From NCBI RefSeq assembly GCF_002897375.1, contig NZ_BFAG01000015.1, positions 45,001 to 109,000 of the forward strand: 64,000 bases of DNA, read 5' to 3'. How positions within the stretch are numbered: position 1 is the stretch's first letter; every line of letters begins with the position of its first letter. The notes beneath the pieces are model-generated. The model was not told the DNA's origin and did not search any database. It worked only from the letters and a program-made list of their open reading frames with translations. The position numbers and the translations under genes were made by a program. The DNA comes from Deinococcus aerius. GTDB lineage: Bacteria > Deinococcota > Deinococci > Deinococcales > Deinococcaceae. Below, in pieces: positions 1-8,684 of the stretch.

Positions 1-1289
1 GCCTTCTCGGCGAGAAAGTCCGTGACCTCCGAGTAGGAAAGGACGAGCGTGCCCGCAGCATGGCCCCGTGTCAACTCACCAGTTTCGGCCATCAGGTAGT
101 TCCGCAATTTGACCTGCTTGCCGTTTGCCATGTTCTTGCGGTCTACCTCAATGGCCTCTTCGTCGTCCTCGTCATCGGCGTATTCGATGTCGAGCGGCGT
201 GAAGGGCCACTCCGCGATGTATCTCACGCGATGGTTGGGAAACATACGCTCGTATTGCTGGAGTTCCTGACTGGCGTAGGCGTCGAGGATGACGATGGGC
301 GGCGTGTCCCCTGGGATGACACGCAGCACGTCACCTCGGAACCGCATCTGAACCACGTTGCCCTGCCTGTTCCTTATCCAGGTTAGGCCGAAGCGGGCAC
401 TGGTCTTCTCCGGGCTCAGAAGGTCCTCTTCAAAGAGTCGGTAAAAGTCGCCGGGCACAGCGGACCTGGCATCAGTGATGGCATTCTCGATGGCCTCTCC
501 GAAGAGGGAGAATCCTGGGCTCACGCCAATCAGTTCATCAGACAACGCCGTCCAGAAGGAACGAGCGGTCAGACTGAACAGAACCGTCTTCCAGCGGCCA
601 TTCACGACCTGCTCGGCAACATCGTCGAACTCACCGCCCTGGGCACGGCGCATGAGTCTGAGCAAGGCCAGCTCGATGTTGCTCGCCGTGCCCGCTGCCT
701 CACGAACTTCAAGGAATTCAGGGGTGACTGGACTGGCGGTGGTGTTTGGGCCTTTGAGGGTGTAGATAAGCGACCCGACGGGGTCTTCGTCCACGACGAT
801 GAGCCCCACATCTTCGAGCAGCTTCTTGAACCGGGGGTCGGACGGGTTGCTGAGAACGAGCGGCAGGTGCGCCTGGCTGATGACCGTCACGACGCTGCTC
901 CGCGCCCCGTCGAACTGCTCGTGGTAGTTGATGTTCTTCTCTTCGCAGTAGTCCCACCCGTGGAGGACCGTCACGACCTCCCAGGGCTTCTCGAAGAGGT
1001 CTCTGGCGAAGAGGTTGAGCTTTGGGTCAAGCAGGCGGTGTAAGCGCCCCTTGGCCTCCTGCCCCAGCGACTTTTCATCCTTGGTGCCGTGCGTAGCCCA
1101 CAGAAGCCGGGTGCGGGGCAGAAGGCGGCTGTTGCGGTCGAGGATAATGTCCTGCACCGTCTGGTACATGGCCCCACTCTTCTTGGAGCCCGGCGGGGCC
1201 ACGATGACGAGCACGTCTCCCCGCTGAGCGCCTTCAAGGTGACGGCGAAGCTCCTCCGGCTTGACCTCCACTGGTGGAGCAGCTATCAA
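1..1289 (-). CDS. Partial P-loop NTPase / helicase-like protein, runs off the left edge
   Basis: A continuous reading frame of about 429 codons enters from the left edge, so the C-terminus is missing. I place the start at a TTG (1289) because AAGGAAG lies just upstream; the frame stays open for roughly another 100 bases, so a GTG at 1325 is possible. A phosphate-binding loop of the form APPGSKKS is at residues 31-38, where the usual GK is KK, and a Walker B-like VVDEDP is at 165-170. That spacing resembles helicase-like ATPases of replication or mobile-element proteins, but I do not recognise the family. It is the last gene of a leftward run that includes restriction-modification genes. An acidic stretch (DDEDDEE) lies near residue 370. 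ATPase activity is an inference, and the altered loop makes it uncertain. Confidence 0.55.
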   Translation of the reverse strand, partial: MIAAPPVEVKPEELRRHLEGAQRGDVLVIVAPPGSKKSGAMYQTVQDIILDRNSRLLPRTRLLWATHGTKDEKSLGQEAKGRLHRLLDPKLNLFARDLFEKPWEVVTVLHGWDYCEEKNINYHEQFDGARSSVVTVISQAHLPLVLSNPSDPRFKKLLEDVGLIVVDEDPVGSLIYTLKGPNTTASPVTPEFLEVREAAGTASNIELALLRLMRRAQGGEFDDVAEQVVNGRWKTVLFSLTARSFWTALSDELIGVSPGFSLFGEAIENAITDARSAVPGDFYRLFEEDLLSPEKTSARFGLTWIRNRQGNVVQMRFRGDVLRVIPGDTPPIVILDAYASQELQQYERMFPNHRVRYIAEWPFTPLDIEYADDEDDEEAIEVDRKNMANGKQVKLRNYLMAETGELTRGHAAGTLVLSYSEVTDFLAEK

Positions 1290-1329
1290 CGCGCTTCCTT
1301 CATGCTGCGACGGTTTTCGTAGCACCTGC

Positions 1330-1872
1330 TGGTCATCCCCCCCAAATGGGGGTAGATGGAGATACAAATAACATTGGTCTTCTGCCTAAGCTTCCGAGAC
1401 TCAAAGAGGAAGGTCGGAGCCCAAAAGAAATCTCTCTGCGTATGGCGGGAAAGGCATCGGACTGGTAGCTCTTGAGAAAGCGACGTGGTGAGGGTCATGC
1501 CTATGGGGAGATACCCTCTGTGCCCGGCTTCGCGCTATTTGTTTCTCAACAATTGGCCCATGAGCAATCGGCGCGTGAGCGCCCGACGCCGTAAGGCGGC
1601 GCTACCTGGACGCGACTTCGGCCCAGTCCGGCCAAACCGTCTTGCAACTCCGGGGCGGGGGTTGGGGCCGGGCCCTACAACCCGTCGGACGGCAGTGTTG
1701 GCGGGCAACCTGAACAGGGGGAGGGGAGCCTTCTCCAAGACACGCTTACAACCGTACTGCTGCCGCTTCGCGGCGGGAAGAAGGGGTCGAACTCCGAGGT
1801 TGGATGCAGCCGTGCGGCGAGGGTTCCAGCGTTGCAGCCATAAGACAGGCCGAATGGAGCACGCCGGTCCTC
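1330..1872. other. Gap without a convincing gene; small hairpins
   Basis: No frame here reads like protein on either strand. On the plus strand two short hairpins occur in tandem, with GTGA and GTAA loops (GNRA type) at 1570-1583 and 1587-1598. A third hairpin with a GCCGC/GCGGC stem lies near 1760. The region could encode a structured RNA or be the decayed end of a mobile element. Confidence 0.3.
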
Positions 1873-2670
1873 CTACAGGTCGTAATCCGCGCCATGCAAA
1901 GCCAGCCAGGACTTCCGTTCGGCGTAGTCCGGCAACAGCACCTCCAGCCGCTCCCAGAATGCGGCCTTGTGATGGTGGTGCTCTAGATGAATCAGTTCGT
2001 GGACCAGCACGTACTCGGCCATCCGTCGGGGCAACAGGGCTACGCGCCAGTGCAGGGCCACGTCATGGCGGGCGCCGCAGGACCCCCAGCGGTGGCCGAG
2101 GTCAGTGACGCGGAGGCTGGTGGGGTCCACACGTAGTCTCGGCCTCAGCCGAATGAGCTGCTCTTCGGCCCAGGCTAGCAGGTGCGTGGTGTACCAGCCA
2201 ATGAACAGCTCCCGGCCTTGGGCGACGTGAGCACGGCTGAGCCGGAACCGTCCGGCCCCAAGTCGGAGAGCTTCCCCTTCGGCCTCGCCTTGACTCACCA
2301 GCAGTCGGTAGGACCGTCCGGCATACCAGAAGCCCTCGCCGGTCACGAACTCCCGCGTCCGGGTGGGGCGGTGCAGTCGGTTCTTCTCCGCCAGCTTGCC
2401 GTACAGCCAGTCCCGACGAGAGGCCGCCAGTTCCGCGACCTGGCCCTGGTCCACGCCGAGGGGGGCCAGGATAACCAGCCCGCCGTCCCGTTCGACCCCA
2501 ATGGAGAGCGTCTTGCGGCGGGCGCTTTCCCGGACGGTGAACGTCAGGTCAGTAAGGGTCAGGCACCACTCTGGAGGGGGGAGGCGGTCGGCGCGGTCTT
2601 CCCGGCTTCGGTCCAGCTCGCGTGCAGTCGCCGCGCCAGGTTCATCAGCTCGTCGGCGGTCTTCTCGCAC
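1873..2670 (-). CDS. YgjP-like (DUF45) zinc metallopeptidase
   Basis: The protein matches the YgjP/DUF45 metal-dependent hydrolase family, which often accompanies Type I restriction genes. The motif HELIHLEHHHH near the C-terminus gives the HExxH zinc site, preceded by the family's characteristic LGHRWGSCG segment. The first ATG is at 2670, which overlaps the end of hsdR by 112 bases. The conserved part begins only around the segment CLTLTDLTF, so a non-ATG start near 2555 at the hsdR stop is also possible. The close coupling suggests co-expression with hsdR. Its physiological substrate is not known; a link to restriction control is inferred from position only. Confidence 0.8.
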   Translation of the reverse strand: MREDRRRADEPGAATARELDRSREDRADRLPPPEWCLTLTDLTFTVRESARRKTLSIGVERDGGLVILAPLGVDQGQVAELAASRRDWLYGKLAEKNRLHRPTRTREFVTGEGFWYAGRSYRLLVSQGEAEGEALRLGAGRFRLSRAHVAQGRELFIGWYTTHLLAWAEEQLIRLRPRLRVDPTSLRVTDLGHRWGSCGARHDVALHWRVALLPRRMAEYVLVHELIHLEHHHHKAAFWERLEVLLPDYAERKSWLALHGADYDL

Positions 2671-5600
2671 GCCTCGAACCCTACCAAGTCCTGCATATCC
2701 AGGTGACGGACCAGCCAGCCGCGTGCCTGCTTCTGCTGGACAGCGTTGCGCCAGAAGTCCGGGATAGCCGTTCGTTTTCGAAGCTCCTGAACGATGGTCG
2801 TGGTGCCCTCAATGAGCCGCTGGCGCTGGTCGCCCGCCAGGTCCTCCCCCTTTCCCGGCTGTGCGTCGAGCAGCAGGCTGAACAGAGGTGCCTCGGTCTG
2901 GGGGTCGAGCCCGGTACTGTCGGCGGGGCGACCCGCCTGCAACTCCTGATAGAACGCGAACAGGGCCTCCACCAGCGCCTCCCAGTGTTCTTTATGCTGC
3001 CGGAGCAGTTCTTCCAGCTTCTCGCTGAGCTTGCGGTAATAAACCGGGTCCTCTTCGAGGTGCAGGTTGATGAAGTGCCGGGCGGCGTGCTCCATCGCGG
3101 CGGCCTGGGTGCGCTTGGACGTGTACCCGCTCACCTGCTGCCCGAAGTTGGGGTCGAGCACCTCGATGCGGGGCACCTTCACCTGAACGCCGCTCGCGTC
3201 CACGTACTGCGCGATGAGCGCCCTGACCTTCTCACCCGCGCCCAGCACCTCGTCCTCGGTGTCGTCCTGGTAGACCTGCCGGGCGGTGTCGCGGATGCTG
3301 CCCAGCAGGGCGGCGTCCTTCACGAACCGCAGGGCTTCCGGCCTCGGCAGCACTGTGTCCAGGGCACTCAGGAAGGCCCTCAGCTTCACCTTGAACTCGG
3401 CCCGCAGCTTGGCGTCGGCCAGATGGTTCACGCAGTCCTCGCGGGCCTCCAGGCTCAGACCGGCCTCGGTGAAGATGCGCGTGACCTCGTGGTGGGCCGC
3501 TTCCAGCAGGGGCAGCGTGTCCTTGATGGAGGTCATCGCGCCCGCCACGTCCGTCTGGGTGTAGTCGGAGAGAGCCTGGGCGAGGTGGTGCCCCACCCCG
3601 TAGTAGTCCACGACGAGGCCGTGCCGTTTGCCGGGGTACGTCCGGTTCACGCGGGCTATGGCCTGGAGTAGTTCGTGATTCTTGATGTTCCGGTCGAGGT
3701 ACAGAGCCTGCTCGACCGGGGCGTCGAAGCCGGTGAGCAACATGCTCTTCACGATGAGGATGCCCAGGGGGTGCCCGGCGTTCTTGAACTGCCCCTCGTC
3801 GCCGATGCGGAGTTCCTGCCTGGCCGGGTCCGTCCACTCCTCCCACTCTGGGGGGTCGGTCGGGCCTGCGGAGATGACCGGAGCGAACTCCAGGGCACGC
3901 AGCCGCTCCCGGTGGGGGTGGGCCAGCACCAGGGCGCGGGTGCGTTCGTCCAGCCGGGCGAGCTTTTCCGGGGACAGGCCCAGGAACATGGGGTTTAGGG
4001 TCTCCAGCTCCTCGACCAGTTCCGCCTGTGCCTTGCCGAATGCCCGGTGGTACTCCACGGCGGCGCGGCGGCTGTGTGCCACGACCTGCGCCTTGAAGCC
4101 GTTCGGCAGCACCTGAGAGGCGTAGTGCAGCAGCATGTCCCTGGCCTTGAGGGCGATGAGCCTCGGCGCTTCGAGGAGTTCGCCCATCGTGCCGTACTTC
4201 TGCTGGAGCTTCTGGCGGGCCTCGTCGCTCAGCTCGTCGAAGAAGGTGTCGAACAGGCCGTCCAGGCTCTGCCCGTCCTTCAGGAAGGCGTTCACCGTCC
4301 GGCCTTCATAGAGGATGGGCACCGTCGCCCGGTCCTCCTGACTTTGCAGGATGGTGTAGGTGTCAATCATCGGGCCGAAGATTTCGTGCGTCTTCTTCGC
4401 CTGACCCTTGATGATGGGCGTGCCGGTGAAGCCGATGAGCGCCGCGTTCGGCAGGGCGGCCCGCAGGTAGGCGTGCTGCGCGTTGGTGTGCGAGCGGTGC
4501 GCCTCGTCCACCAGCACGAGGATGTTCGGGCTGTCGTTGAGGACCGCCTGCTGCGGGTCGCGGTGTTCGTCTAATGGGGCCTCCCCGGTCTGGCCGCGCA
4601 TCTTCTGCACCATGCCGAACACGAAGCCTGCGCCGGGTTGTGCGAGGGCCGCGTTGAGCTGCCGCACGCCCTTCGCCACCGTGAAGGGTTCGCCCGCCGC
4701 CCTCGCCGTGCCCGCCAGTTGCCGCTCCAGGTCGCGGCGGTCAGTCACGACGACAATCTTGAAGGAGCGCAGCTCCGGCACCGTGCGGATGGCCCGCACC
4801 AGGAACATCATGGTCAGGCTCTTGCCCGACCCCTGGGTGTGCCAGATGACGCCGCCGCGCCCGTCCAGCTCGGCACCGAGCAGACGGGTCTCGCCCGCCT
4901 GGAGCCTTGACAGGGCCTTCCGCACCGCCCGGTACTGCTGATACCTCGCCACCCGCTTGCTCCTGGGGTCCGTCAGCGTGAAGTTCTCCAGCAGGTCGAG
5001 CAGGGTCCTGGGGTGGAGCACGCCCGCCGCCAGCACCTGCTGGGGATGAAGCTGCGGCTTGCCGAGCCCGGCCTGCACCTCCTCGCGGGTGAAGGGGTAG
5101 GTGTCCTTCCAGGTCAGGAAGTCCTCAGCCCTTGCTCCCACGGTGCCTAGGACGGCCCGGTAGAAGCTCGTCCCGACCAGGAGTTGCACCGTATGGAAGA
5201 ACCGCTCCACCCCTTCGGCCTGGGCGCTGCCCCGAAGGTTCTGGTAGCCCAGCAGGTCGCTGACCGCGTGCTCCATCGGGCTGGTCACGTTCGGCGCCTT
5301 GCACTCCACGACCACGAGCGGGATGCCGTTCACGAACAGCACCACGTCGGGGATGATGTACCCCTTCCCGGCCACGTACCCAGGCGGGTCCACCCGGAAC
5401 TGGTTGATGGCGAGGAGGTCGTTGTTCTCGGGCTGGCGGAAATCCACGAAGCGCAGGGTGTGGCCCTTCCCGTCCGGCCCGGTGACCTGCACGCCGTCGA
5501 GCAGCAGGCCCGTCAGGTGCGCGTTGACGGGCAGCAGGCCCAGGATGCCGGTCGGCAGGCGGGTGAGCTGGGACATCGCCTCGGAGACGTGCGAATCGTC

Positions 5601-5795
5601 CAGCCACGGGTACAGCGGGGCGTTGATGCGCCGCACGGCCTCGCGCAGTCGGCCCTCCAGCAGGGTCTGCTTGAAGCTCTCGCGCTCGGTGAGGTCCGGG
5701 ACGTGGATGTCCCCCATCAGATGCTCCCAGCCCATCCGGGTGAGCTGCTCGATGAGCGGGAACTCGACTTCGTGGTACTCCGGGCCGTGACTCAC
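2559..5795 (-). CDS. hsdR: Type I restriction endonuclease subunit R
   Basis: This is the ATP-driven translocase and nuclease subunit of a Type I restriction system; it cleaves unmethylated DNA once bound to the HsdM/HsdS complex. The nuclease site is visible as PD (149-150) and ECK (164-166). Helicase motifs follow: HTQGSGKS (319-326), DEAH (430-433) and FTGTP (456-460). The length, 1,078 residues, is normal. I chose the GTG at 5795 because AGAGGAG lies five bases upstream and the conserved N-terminus begins here; an upstream ATG at 5876 would add 27 unconserved residues. hsdR sits downstream of higBA, about 3.5 kb from the end of hsdS, rather than next to hsdM and hsdS, and overlaps the metallopeptidase gene that follows. 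Confidence 0.95.
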   Translation of the reverse strand: MSHGPEYHEVEFPLIEQLTRMGWEHLMGDIHVPDLTERESFKQTLLEGRLREAVRRINAPLYPWLDDSHVSEAMSQLTRLPTGILGLLPVNAHLTGLLLDGVQVTGPDGKGHTLRFVDFRQPENNDLLAINQFRVDPPGYVAGKGYIIPDVVLFVNGIPLVVVECKAPNVTSPMEHAVSDLLGYQNLRGSAQAEGVERFFHTVQLLVGTSFYRAVLGTVGARAEDFLTWKDTYPFTREEVQAGLGKPQLHPQQVLAAGVLHPRTLLDLLENFTLTDPRSKRVARYQQYRAVRKALSRLQAGETRLLGAELDGRGGVIWHTQGSGKSLTMMFLVRAIRTVPELRSFKIVVVTDRRDLERQLAGTARAAGEPFTVAKGVRQLNAALAQPGAGFVFGMVQKMRGQTGEAPLDEHRDPQQAVLNDSPNILVLVDEAHRSHTNAQHAYLRAALPNAALIGFTGTPIIKGQAKKTHEIFGPMIDTYTILQSQEDRATVPILYEGRTVNAFLKDGQSLDGLFDTFFDELSDEARQKLQQKYGTMGELLEAPRLIALKARDMLLHYASQVLPNGFKAQVVAHSRRAAVEYHRAFGKAQAELVEELETLNPMFLGLSPEKLARLDERTRALVLAHPHRERLRALEFAPVISAGPTDPPEWEEWTDPARQELRIGDEGQFKNAGHPLGILIVKSMLLTGFDAPVEQALYLDRNIKNHELLQAIARVNRTYPGKRHGLVVDYYGVGHHLAQALSDYTQTDVAGAMTSIKDTLPLLEAAHHEVTRIFTEAGLSLEAREDCVNHLADAKLRAEFKVKLRAFLSALDTVLPRPEALRFVKDAALLGSIRDTARQVYQDDTEDEVLGAGEKVRALIAQYVDASGVQVKVPRIEVLDPNFGQQVSGYTSKRTQAAAMEHAARHFINLHLEEDPVYYRKLSEKLEELLRQHKEHWEALVEALFAFYQELQAGRPADSTGLDPQTEAPLFSLLLDAQPGKGEDLAGDQRQRLIEGTTTIVQELRKRTAIPDFWRNAVQQKQARGWLVRHLDMQDLVGFEACEKTADELMNLARRLHASWTEAGKTAPTASPLQSGA

Positions 5796-5849
5796 GGGGA
5801 CTCCTCTGGGTGCAGGGGGTGCTGGCGGCAGCATACGGGCTGCGACACG

Positions 5850-5879
5850 GGAATGGGCACGAAAATGTGGCCCCATTCC
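5850..5879 (-). terminator. Hairpin between higA and hsdR
   Basis: Arms GGAATGGG and CCCATTCC (5850-5857 and 5872-5879) form a perfect 8-bp stem over a 14-base loop in the gap between higA and hsdR. There is no U-run, so it may be a weak terminator, an RNA processing site or an operator. Confidence 0.4.
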
Positions 5880-5902
5880 GTGGAAGTGGGGCTGCGTCAG
5901 GG

Positions 5903-6997
5903 TCAGCAGGCGCGAAGCCGGTCGAGTTCGTCCTTCAGGTTGTCGTTGAGGACCGAATACTTCCTCCAGTTGGCTTGGTCCCCCCGCTCGAAGCAGAACC
6001 GTCCGGAGACGATGCTGGGGTGACGACCTGTCCGGGCAGCGAATGCCTGCATGTGCTCCGGCTGGAACTGCCCAGCAGCCATGAATGCTGCCCAGGCGTC
6101 CGGAGGAATGAGGTGGTCACGGGCGTAGGCATCAGCTTCACGTTCCTGGGGTGAGTCCCGGTCCTGCCCGCTGCCGAACTCATCGAGCAACACGCCCTCA
6201 TGACCCAGCCGGATATGGGCCAGCTCGTGCAGGAGGTTGAACCAGAAGCGGTCCAGATGGGGGTAGCCGTCACTCAGGGCCACCACAGGATGGCCGTTCA
6301 TCCAGAAGGCTGCGCCGTTCACCCCGCTCCTGGGCATCTTCTGGGAGAGCACGAACAGGATGCCCGCCTGGGCCAGCAGGTCGGGAATCCGGCGCACGCC
6401 CTTCCGGTCCACGGTCAGGGTCACCAGGGTCCGCACCACAGCGTCCAGAGCTTCCGGGCTGTAGGGCGGTAGCTTCGCCGCGCGTCGCCGCGCCTCATGC
6501 TCGACGCACTTGAGCCAGGCGAGCTGGGCGTTGTTGTCGGGCGTCCAGTGCCCGTTCTGGCGGAAGTTCGCCGCCATCTGAATCGGCTCGTCGAGGTGGC
6601 CGATGCCGAGGAACGACAGGACGGCCCCCTTGAGTTCCTCTGTGTTCCTGGTCCGGGGCAGGACACCGCGCTTCTGCAATTCGGCCACGGGCACAAGTTC
6701 GTGCAGGCGCATCTTGACCGGCAACTCCGGGTCCGGGGTACGGCGCTGGCGGGCCTTGAACAAGTCGTACTGGGTCTGGAGGTTCGTCCAGAACTCCGGG
6801 GTGGTGCCCAGTGCCTCCGCCAGAAGGAGGGCCATCTCCGGGGTCACGCTCTTCTTGGCGTTGATGATTTCGCTGACAGCCTGCGGCGGACGGCCAAGAA
6901 TCTCAGCGAACTCCTTCTGGGTCAGGCCACGCGCTTCCAGTTCGTCCTTCAGCATCTCGCCGGGCGTGGGCACGTATGCGGGGAGGGGGCGGGTCAT
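5903..6997 (-). CDS. higA: HigA-family antitoxin fused to an ImmA/IrrE metallopeptidase domain
   Basis: Residues 1-75 form an XRE-type helix-turn-helix of the HigA class (GLTQKEFAEILGRPPQAVSEI), which would bind the operon operator. The C-terminal half carries an ImmA/IrrE-type zinc protease site, HELAHIRLGH at 257-266, with a downstream EREADAYA segment supplying the third ligand. At 364 residues it is far longer than a minimal HigA (about 100 residues). It lies 53 bases after the toxin gene, in the toxin-first order typical of higBA, with GGAGG before the ATG. By family knowledge it neutralises HigB and represses the operon. The protease domain could make release of the toxin conditional, which is inference. 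Confidence 0.88.
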   Translation of the reverse strand: MTRPLPAYVPTPGEMLKDELEARGLTQKEFAEILGRPPQAVSEIINAKKSVTPEMALLLAEALGTTPEFWTNLQTQYDLFKARQRRTPDPELPVKMRLHELVPVAELQKRGVLPRTRNTEELKGAVLSFLGIGHLDEPIQMAANFRQNGHWTPDNNAQLAWLKCVEHEARRRAAKLPPYSPEALDAVVRTLVTLTVDRKGVRRIPDLLAQAGILFVLSQKMPRSGVNGAAFWMNGHPVVALSDGYPHLDRFWFNLLHELAHIRLGHEGVLLDEFGSGQDRDSPQEREADAYARDHLIPPDAWAAFMAAGQFQPEHMQAFAARTGRHPSIVSGRFCFERGDQANWRKYSVLNDNLKDELDRLRAC

Positions 6998-7050
6998 GGT
7001 GGGTGCCTCCAGTGCGGGGTGGGGCCCTCATGGGGTGTTCAGCGTGCGGG

Positions 7051-7356
7051 CTAGTGGTAGTCCTCAATGTCCACGATGAGCAGCCACGTCCCGTCCTCGG
7101 CCTTCCGGCGTTCGACGATAAGCCGCCACTGCTTGTTCAGGCGCAGCGAGTTCTGGTGGGCACGTTTGCCCTTCAGGGCCTCGTAGTTCAGGGACCGGAG
7201 GGCCCGCAGGTCCCGCTCATCCGTTGCGGCCTCGATGGCAGTCATGGCCTTGGATAAGCCCCGAACGACCTCTGGACCGAACGCACTCGCGTGCCGTGAC
7301 GACTCGCCCTGCTCGTAGATGTCCTTGACGACGGCTGAACCGAACTCGAACTTCAC
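7051..7356 (-). CDS. higB: HigB-like RelE/ParE-superfamily toxin
   Basis: This 101-residue protein has the plasmid-maintenance killer (HigB) pattern: a central LRSLNYEALKGKR..HQNSLRLN segment followed by WRLIVERR and a terminal LLIVDIEDYH strand. HigB toxins cleave mRNA at the ribosome. It starts at GTG 7356 just downstream of two palindromes, and higA follows on the same strand. The gene pair sits inside the restriction locus between mrr and hsdR, a common place for addiction modules that stabilise such loci. Confidence 0.88.
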   Translation of the reverse strand: MKFEFGSAVVKDIYEQGESSRHASAFGPEVVRGLSKAMTAIEAATDERDLRALRSLNYEALKGKRAHQNSLRLNKQWRLIVERRKAEDGTWLLIVDIEDYH

Positions 7357-7368
7357 TGCACCCCCGAA

Positions 7369-7385
7369 TTCACCCCAGGGGTGAA
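7369..7385. promoter_or_regulatory. Perfect palindrome, likely higBA operator 1
   Basis: TTCACCCC and GGGGTGAA are separated by one base, giving a perfect 17-bp palindrome 13 bases before the higB start. It lies just downstream of a candidate promoter and would suit autorepression by the HigA helix-turn-helix. Confidence 0.6.
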
Positions 7386-7389
7386 CATA

Positions 7390-7408
7390 GTGTACCAGTA
7401 TGGAACAC
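7390..7408. promoter_or_regulatory. Imperfect palindrome, likely higBA operator 2 over the promoter
   Basis: On the leftward strand the sequence reads GTGT.CCA...TGG.ACAC. It overlaps a candidate leftward promoter (TTGCGA, 17-base spacer, CACTAT). Its half-sites differ from those of the neighbouring perfect palindrome. Confidence 0.45.
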
Positions 7409-7448
7409 TTCGCAACTGTAGTTCTCGGCAGTCCCCCTTGTAGGTGGG

Positions 7449-8642
7449 TTAAGCCTCGGCCCCCTGCTCTTCCTCCAGGGGCGGTGCCTCCTCCGAGAAG
7501 AAAGCTTCCTCCACCTCGTAGACCTCCACCCGGCGCGGCGTCACCCCCACCTCATGCTCGATGAGGAGGTCTATCAGCGTCTCGCCGTCAATCAGGGTGA
7601 TGGGCGCGGCCCCCACATGCACGGCCACCTCCTTGGCCCCGGCCGCGAACGTGCCCAGGGTGATGACGGTGCCCCGAATCGCACCGTGCAGCGGCAGGAC
7701 CCCGCGAAGCTGGTCAATCACCGTGCGACCCGTGGTTCCGGGCACCCGCTTGACCTGCACCACTTCCTTCACCGTCATGATGCCGAACTTGGCGGTCGCC
7801 ACCACGTCGATGCCCTTGTCGCCGCTCTGCTTGGTGACCACGGCGTCCTCGTAGCCCATCTCGGCGAGCAGTTCCCGGATGAGGTGTTCGAAGCGGTACG
7901 GGTGCATCCCGCCGAGGAGTTCCCGCAGCCGCGCCCGCTGCCCCGCCCGGTACTCCCGCGCCGCCTCGTCCAGCCTGTAGCGCCCGCTGACCTCCTGCGG
8001 CCCCACCTGCCCCAGGTAGGCCCGGCCAGCATCCATCAGGGCGTACTTCCGGCTTCCCACCCGCTCCACCAGGCCACGGTCCACCAGATTCATCAGCCGG
8101 TCGTACAGCAGGCCCGACAGGGTGCCCTCCGAGCGGCTGTCCCCGCCCAGGGCCTCCACCCACCCCGGCAGCAGCTCCTTGCGGCTGGCCGCCTCGAAGC
8201 CCGACAGGGCCGCCAGCACCTGCGGGATGCCCTCGCCCTCGTCCACCACGCGAAGCAGGTCGGGGTCGCCCCGCACAAACGCTTCCCCGGCCTCGGTGAG
8301 CGCGTACATCCCGCCCACGGTCTTCAGCAGTGCGTGGTTCCGGGCCAGGTGCATCGGCCCGCCGGGGTAACGGGGGTTCACCACTCCCTTCGTGCCCTGC
8401 CAGATGTGCAGGGCCAGTTCCCGCGACTCGCCCTTGAGGCGTTCCCCAATCCACTCGTCGGGCCTGGACCAGTCCACCGGATTGGCCGCCGTGCCCATCT
8501 GGGCGCCGATGGCCTGGTCAAGCGTCTTCATGGCCTGTACGGACACGCCGGGCAGGACGGAGTACAGGGCCGCCGCATAGGGGTAGGTGGGGAACCAGGG
8601 AGTGCGGGCCTTGTGGGTGGGCATTGTCTTCAGATGTAGCAC
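7449..8642 (-). CDS. mrr: Mrr-type restriction endonuclease
   Basis: The C-terminal half has the Mrr catalytic core: HPYRFEHLIRELLAEMGY, then GDKGIDVVA and the QVK at 296-298, which together form the PD-(D/E)xK nuclease site. The N-terminal half has winged-helix-like segments resembling the Mrr_N domain and would read methylated or foreign DNA. Length (397 residues from a GTG at 8642, 391 from an ATG at 8624) is longer than E. coli Mrr (about 300). No ribosome site precedes either start. It lies between a lipoprotein gene and higBA in the interrupted Type I locus, so Type I and Mrr-type restriction are combined in one block. Its specificity cannot be told from sequence; Mrr proteins often cut methylated DNA. 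Confidence 0.9.
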   Translation of the reverse strand: MLHLKTMPTHKARTPWFPTYPYAAALYSVLPGVSVQAMKTLDQAIGAQMGTAANPVDWSRPDEWIGERLKGESRELALHIWQGTKGVVNPRYPGGPMHLARNHALLKTVGGMYALTEAGEAFVRGDPDLLRVVDEGEGIPQVLAALSGFEAASRKELLPGWVEALGGDSRSEGTLSGLLYDRLMNLVDRGLVERVGSRKYALMDAGRAYLGQVGPQEVSGRYRLDEAAREYRAGQRARLRELLGGMHPYRFEHLIRELLAEMGYEDAVVTKQSGDKGIDVVATAKFGIMTVKEVVQVKRVPGTTGRTVIDQLRGVLPLHGAIRGTVITLGTFAAGAKEVAVHVGAAPITLIDGETLIDLLIEHEVGVTPRRVEVYEVEEAFFSEEAPPLEEEQGAEA

Positions 8643-8684
8643 ATGGTCAGCGGCAACCGGAGCAAAAGTCCTCGGCTGCTCGGC

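Noticed and set aside
1485..2108. A 207-codon rightward frame
   Set aside because: Arg/Pro/Gly-rich product without motifs, partly antisense to the YgjP-like gene.
5796..5876. N-terminal extension of hsdR from an upstream ATG
   Set aside because: The residues are not protein-like and overlap a hairpin; GTG 5795 has a good ribosome site.
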